DNA from: Lobulomyces angularis
Taxonomy: Eukaryota > Chytridiomycota > Chytridiomycetes > Lobulomycetales > Lobulomycetaceae
Direction: 5' to 3'
Assembly (NCBI GenBank): GCA_027604685.1
Contig: JADHYX010000194.1
Coordinates: forward strand, 1-37,606
Length of the DNA stretch: 37,606 nt
In this document: piece after piece, positions 33,897 to 37,606 of the stretch
Position numbering within the stretch: position 1 is the stretch's first letter
Layout of the letters: each line of letters starts with the position of its first letter
Translations under genes and position numbers: made by a program
Notes under the pieces: model-generated
What the model was told of the DNA's origin: nothing
The model's input: only the letters and a program-made list of their open reading frames with translations
Databases searched by the model: none

Positions 33897-36091
33897 CTAC
33901 ATATCGTTTGAAGCAAGAGCAACCGAAATTCTAACTTGCTCCTGCATTAATACATTCTCAAAGTTTCTTAAATACTTTACTAATCTTAAAGATTCAGGAT
34001 CTACTATATTTATTTCTTCTACATCTGACTGTTTCTTTTTTTTTAAAAATATAAAAAAAATTTTTTTTTTTATATTTAGTTTTTAATTTGATAATTTTTA
34101 TTCTTTTCAATTTTTACATTTTCAGTATTTTTCCTTCTTAATTTTCTTTTGAATTTTTTATGATTACTGGTGGTATCAGAAAAATTCTTGTCTTTTTTAT
34201 CTTCCACTTTTTCGTTATCATCGTATACAGTTCCATTAAGATCTGTAATAGTTTTCACTGTAGTATCATTTTCCAAATTTTTAACATCATCAACAGTATT
34301 TATATTACTTTTGGCATTGTTTTCATGATTCACAATTTTTTCGTTGTATTTATTTTGAGTAAATTTCAAGACTGAAGAATTAGATGTTGCTTTTTCAGTT
34401 TTTATCGAAGAAGGCATTGGGGAATCTTCAGTTTTAGAGAAATTTCTATTCTCCTCTGCTTTATTTAGTTTTACTAAATCCTTAGATTTATCTAACTTGG
34501 TTTTAATCGGTAATTCTTTGACAGTTTCAACATTTTTCACTTTTTTGGTATCTTTAGTAATTGGTGGTAATGGTGTAATTTTTTTTTCATCTAAATTATC
34601 TTTGGCTCTTAAAGTGACTTTGGCATCAATTTTTTTTAATTTAATCAGCTTTTTAGGAGACTTTTGAGCTTTTTTTGATTCATTTAAATTTACCAAAGTA
34701 TCAATAATTGCTTTTTTTCCTGCCGGAAAAGAAGTTAATGAATTTTTGTTTACAAAATTTTGCGCAATTTCCTGTGTGCTTGAAATGGGGATTTTAAAAT
34801 TACTTTTATCTTCCAAAGGTTGTAGGGAAACCAAACTTTTAAATTTTAACTTTGCCTTTAAAATACTTTTTTTAGACAAACAAGGTATTCTACTTTTTTT
34901 TATTTTCACTACAGCACCAACGGCGTTTTCATGTTTTTCTTCATCTGCGACTGTAGTATTAACTTCGATTTCGTGAAAAGTTTTATTGTTGATGTTACAA
35001 CTAGATGATGATTGTTTACTATTGTTATTCTGCTCCTAAATATTTAAACAAAACGTAAAATGTTTCTCAAGTGACACTTAAAAAAAGTAGGGGTACCTGT
35101 ATAGCTGCTGTTTGTTCCATCTGTTTTTCAGCAAGTTCCCTTTTTTTTTTCTCTTCCATTTGAATTTTTAACTCATTTTTGTAAATCATTTCCTTTTTTT
35201 TTCGTTCTTCTTCACTGTCAATATGCTTCGCATTGGGATCTGACCTCCGTTTAAAACCATTTAGTAAGTTCTCATCGGCAACGTTATTCTGCTCCGGCAT
35301 AACTTGCTTTGTTATGCTATTCGAATTTTTAAAGGATGATTCAAATTTGCTAACTTCCTCTTGCTCTTTTTTTTTTTCAAACTGTTGTAATGCTTTCTTC
35401 TCTTCAATTTGCTTTAATAAATAGTTTTGGTGGTCACGCTGCTTTTTTCCAAATTCTTCTTCATTTGATTCTCTTATATTGTTAAAGTACGATTTTACTT
35501 TTCCATACGAAAAAGTTGAATTTTCATTTTCCGTTGCAGGTGGTATAGGACCTTGAATAACGAAATCAATTTTGGATTTGATTATTCTTCCATTTTTGTC
35601 TTTTAATTGCAATTTTTGCTGTAAGTTTTCCATACTTGTAGCATCTACTCCTGGGATCTATAATGTGAAAAAAAAAAATTAGCCAAACTATTTTGTGAAT
35701 TCCAAAAAAATTTTATGTTTTTTTTTTTTGTTATTGAATTTACATTTGAATGAACAAGGGTTACATTAATTGGAATTCCTTGATAATTCTAATGTTTTTG
35801 ATAAACAAAAAAAATTTTATAATAAAAAAATAAAATAAAAATAATTAAGTAATTTTACAATTTTTTCACAATTTTTTTTTTCGAAAAATGCTTTAGATTT
35901 CTTTTCATTTTGTTCTTTTAATTGTTGTGCTTAAAAAAAAAATTAAATAAAAAAAATAAAAGATAAATAAATTCAAATTTGATTTTTTTTTTTTTTTTTT
36001 ATTATTTTTGTCTTGACTGAATACCTAAATCAGCTTTCCACTGTTCATTAAGCTGATGTTTATCCATTGCAGATGTCATTATTCTAACCAT
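33897..36091 (-). CDS. Unknown Lys/Glu-rich coiled-coil protein, CSPP1/CCDC66-like at most
   Basis: Six exons: 36091-36025, 35929-35859, 35788-35744, 35657-35097, 35035-34118, 34034-33897; 599 residues, all junctions in phase. Residues 60-250 contain charged helical blocks: FGKKQRDHQNYLLKQIEEKK, QQFEKKKEQEEVSKFE and YKNELKIQMEEKKKRELAEK. This style is seen in the ciliary and centrosomal proteins CSPP1 and CCDC66, but I cannot show homology. The next 300 residues are Lys-rich and disordered; the last 46 (VDPESLRLVKYLRNFENVLM then a QEQVR helix) look folded. An alternative start is the fifth codon (ATG at 36079). If it is ciliary, the organism would have a flagellate stage. Confidence 0.65.
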
Positions 36092-37606
36092 TTTTAACAA
36101 AAAATAAATTTACAACGCGAAAAAATTTATTGTTACACAACTATTGGTATTAAAGTGGGATTTAGTAAATCATATTTTTTGAACGCTGCTTCTAATTTCC
36201 ATTTTTGTTACTATTATCTATTGTTACTATTATTTTGTAAATTCTGCAGTGGCACATTTGCAGGAGCAACAGATGATGTAGAACATCTATGTAATGGTTA
36301 GTTATAGATAGATAGATCACCCAGTTGATTTATGGTCATTATGAATTTTTATTCTAAATGCCTCTAGTTGTTTATATTACATTGATTAACTAACACATAT
36401 TTTAATATAAACATAGTAAGTAGTTCAGTGTCACTTTCGAAAGGTTAAAAACTACATCTTCCACATTATGGAACAGAAAAGCATTAATTACCAATTTTTT
36501 TTACTTTCACTGAAGTGTTTAGGAACAAAAGTGGAAGAGACACAGAATTGTAATAAAATTTTTAAAGTAAATCATTGATTTCTTTTTTCAAAAATTTCCC
36601 AAATTTTATTTAGTTAAATTTGATTTTTATTTTATTTTTTTTTTATTTTGAAACAATTGGGAAATAAAGTTTCGATAATTGCTTAATTTATTTTCACCAC
36701 CAGTTTTACTCGGGTACACCAAGATCAATTTTTATTCTACCTTAAGTCACGAAGAAATTTTTTATACAGAACAAAATAAGTTTATAGGGCTCCCAAAAAC
36801 ATATAATCCATATGTATAATGCAATCTAAAAAATCTTTTATATTCCAAATTTAAAAAATCTATTATATTCCAAACTTAAAAATCTTTTTCCATAACAACA
36901 AATTAGAGTATGATTATTTTCCTTTTTAGTTAAGAATTTGCAATCGTAATTTTTTTCCGCCAGTTATTTATCTACATAAATTTTTCCCGAAAATAAGGAT
37001 ATTAAGATTCAAGATTCATTAATGCAATCTTTTGAATTATGAATTAACCAGTTCGAGATTTTTGAATAGCGTTTTATTAATCGAGTGGTATTTTCATATC
37101 TAAGTCACTTCCAAAACTGTTCCAAAGAAATATAAAACTTGGGACTGAAATTGTGAAGGGGAAGCTACAAAACTTCTGTAAAAAAAAAAAAATTTGGATA
37201 CAACCAAAAAAAAAACCAAATAAATTAAGATTTCAGAGCACTGTTTTGGTCAGAGAGATTTACGCAGTTGTTTTGTTAACGGTTATTGTTTAATAAATTT
37301 TTAAATTAGTTATAATTAATAATTTTTTTTACTAATTGTAACGTTGTTATAATTATTCTTAGTTCCTGCTTTACAGCTTTAAGTGTTGTAAAGCAGATTA
37401 ATGTGCCACCAGGAACCCTGTTCAAATACCAGTGAAATTCTTCACAAAAAAATTGTACTTCAAAATTATAACAGCGATTCTCCAAAACCAAAATTGTATT
37501 TGGCAAAAAACTGTGCACCCAAGTTTAGGTACAATGTCCAAATGTTTTTTTTTTGCTTATATAAACAAAAACCATATGGAACACTTTTTTTTTTTTTTTT
37601 TTTTTT
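36092..37606. other. Right flank without a convincing gene
   Basis: About 1.5 kb of AT-rich sequence ending in a T run. Two open frames stand out: plus 36679-36819 (46 residues, no Met, preceded by a possible TTTTCACCACCAG acceptor) and minus 37306-37518 (70 residues, GTG start). Neither has recognisable motifs. A 7-base inverted repeat (CTTTACA...TGTAAAG) lies at about 37370-37395. The final T run suggests the contig stopped at a homopolymer. Confidence 0.5.

Noticed and set aside
37370..37445. Possible tRNA with a B-box-like GTTCAAATACC
   Set aside because: The motif deviates from the B-box consensus, no A-box lies at the right distance, and no cloverleaf can be drawn.
37587..37606. Terminal T run as a telomere or poly(A) tail feature
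   Set aside because: It is a plain homopolymer with no telomeric repeat; a contig break at a homopolymer is the simpler reading.

Overview
This is a eukaryotic, very AT-rich, gene-dense window with 16 protein-coding genes, most of them split by many tiny introns. I rebuilt the exons by hand. The 15 multi-exon models contain 95 introns, mostly 33-70 nt, all GT...AG, and every model keeps frame from ATG to stop; TAA, TAG and TGA all end genes, so the code looks standard. The best lineage clue is the PKA regulatory subunit, whose dimerisation helix and RRTSVSAES inhibitor site look fungal. With the short introns and the low GC this suggests an early-diverging, perhaps zoosporic, fungus or close relative; that placement is inference. 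I saw no phage, plasmid, CRISPR, rRNA or convincing tRNA sequence.

Layout, left to right. 1-994: no convincing gene. GPC1 glycerophosphocholine acyltransferase (+, 995-2999) converges on RNA polymerase I subunit 2 (-, 3652-7452). Then come proteasome ubiquitin receptor Rpn13 (-, 7841-8905), a small orphan (-, 9186-9788), a Derlin (+, 10024-11207) and PKA-R (+, 11873-13446). A minus-strand block follows: ribosomal protein uL16/RPL10, eIF5A and the WD40 protein WDR83/MORG1 (13722-17292). An unknown gene (+, 17372-19259) is divergent from WDR83 with only 79 bp between the start codons. A 25-exon gene (-, 19667-24480) encodes a meiotic axis protein of the SYCP2/Red1 family. Then come a CAMK-like kinase (-, 24720-26461), an FHA protein (+, 26914-27961), the ESCRT-III protein CHMP7 (+, 28169-29797) and two large, mostly disordered proteins (-, 29932-33545 and 33897-36091). 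36092-37606 holds no convincing gene.

The genes are mostly housekeeping: ribosome production and translation (Pol I, uL16, eIF5A), protein quality control (Rpn13, Derlin), membrane lipid and remodelling functions (GPC1, CHMP7) and signalling (PKA-R, kinase, FHA). I see no operon-like functional cluster. The most interesting locus is the SYCP2/Red1-like gene: its N-terminal ARM-like and SLD regions resemble animal SYCP2 closely enough to see by eye, and its middle is a run of eight consecutive frame-preserving exons. The three large unrecognised proteins and the ultrashort introns are the other main leads.
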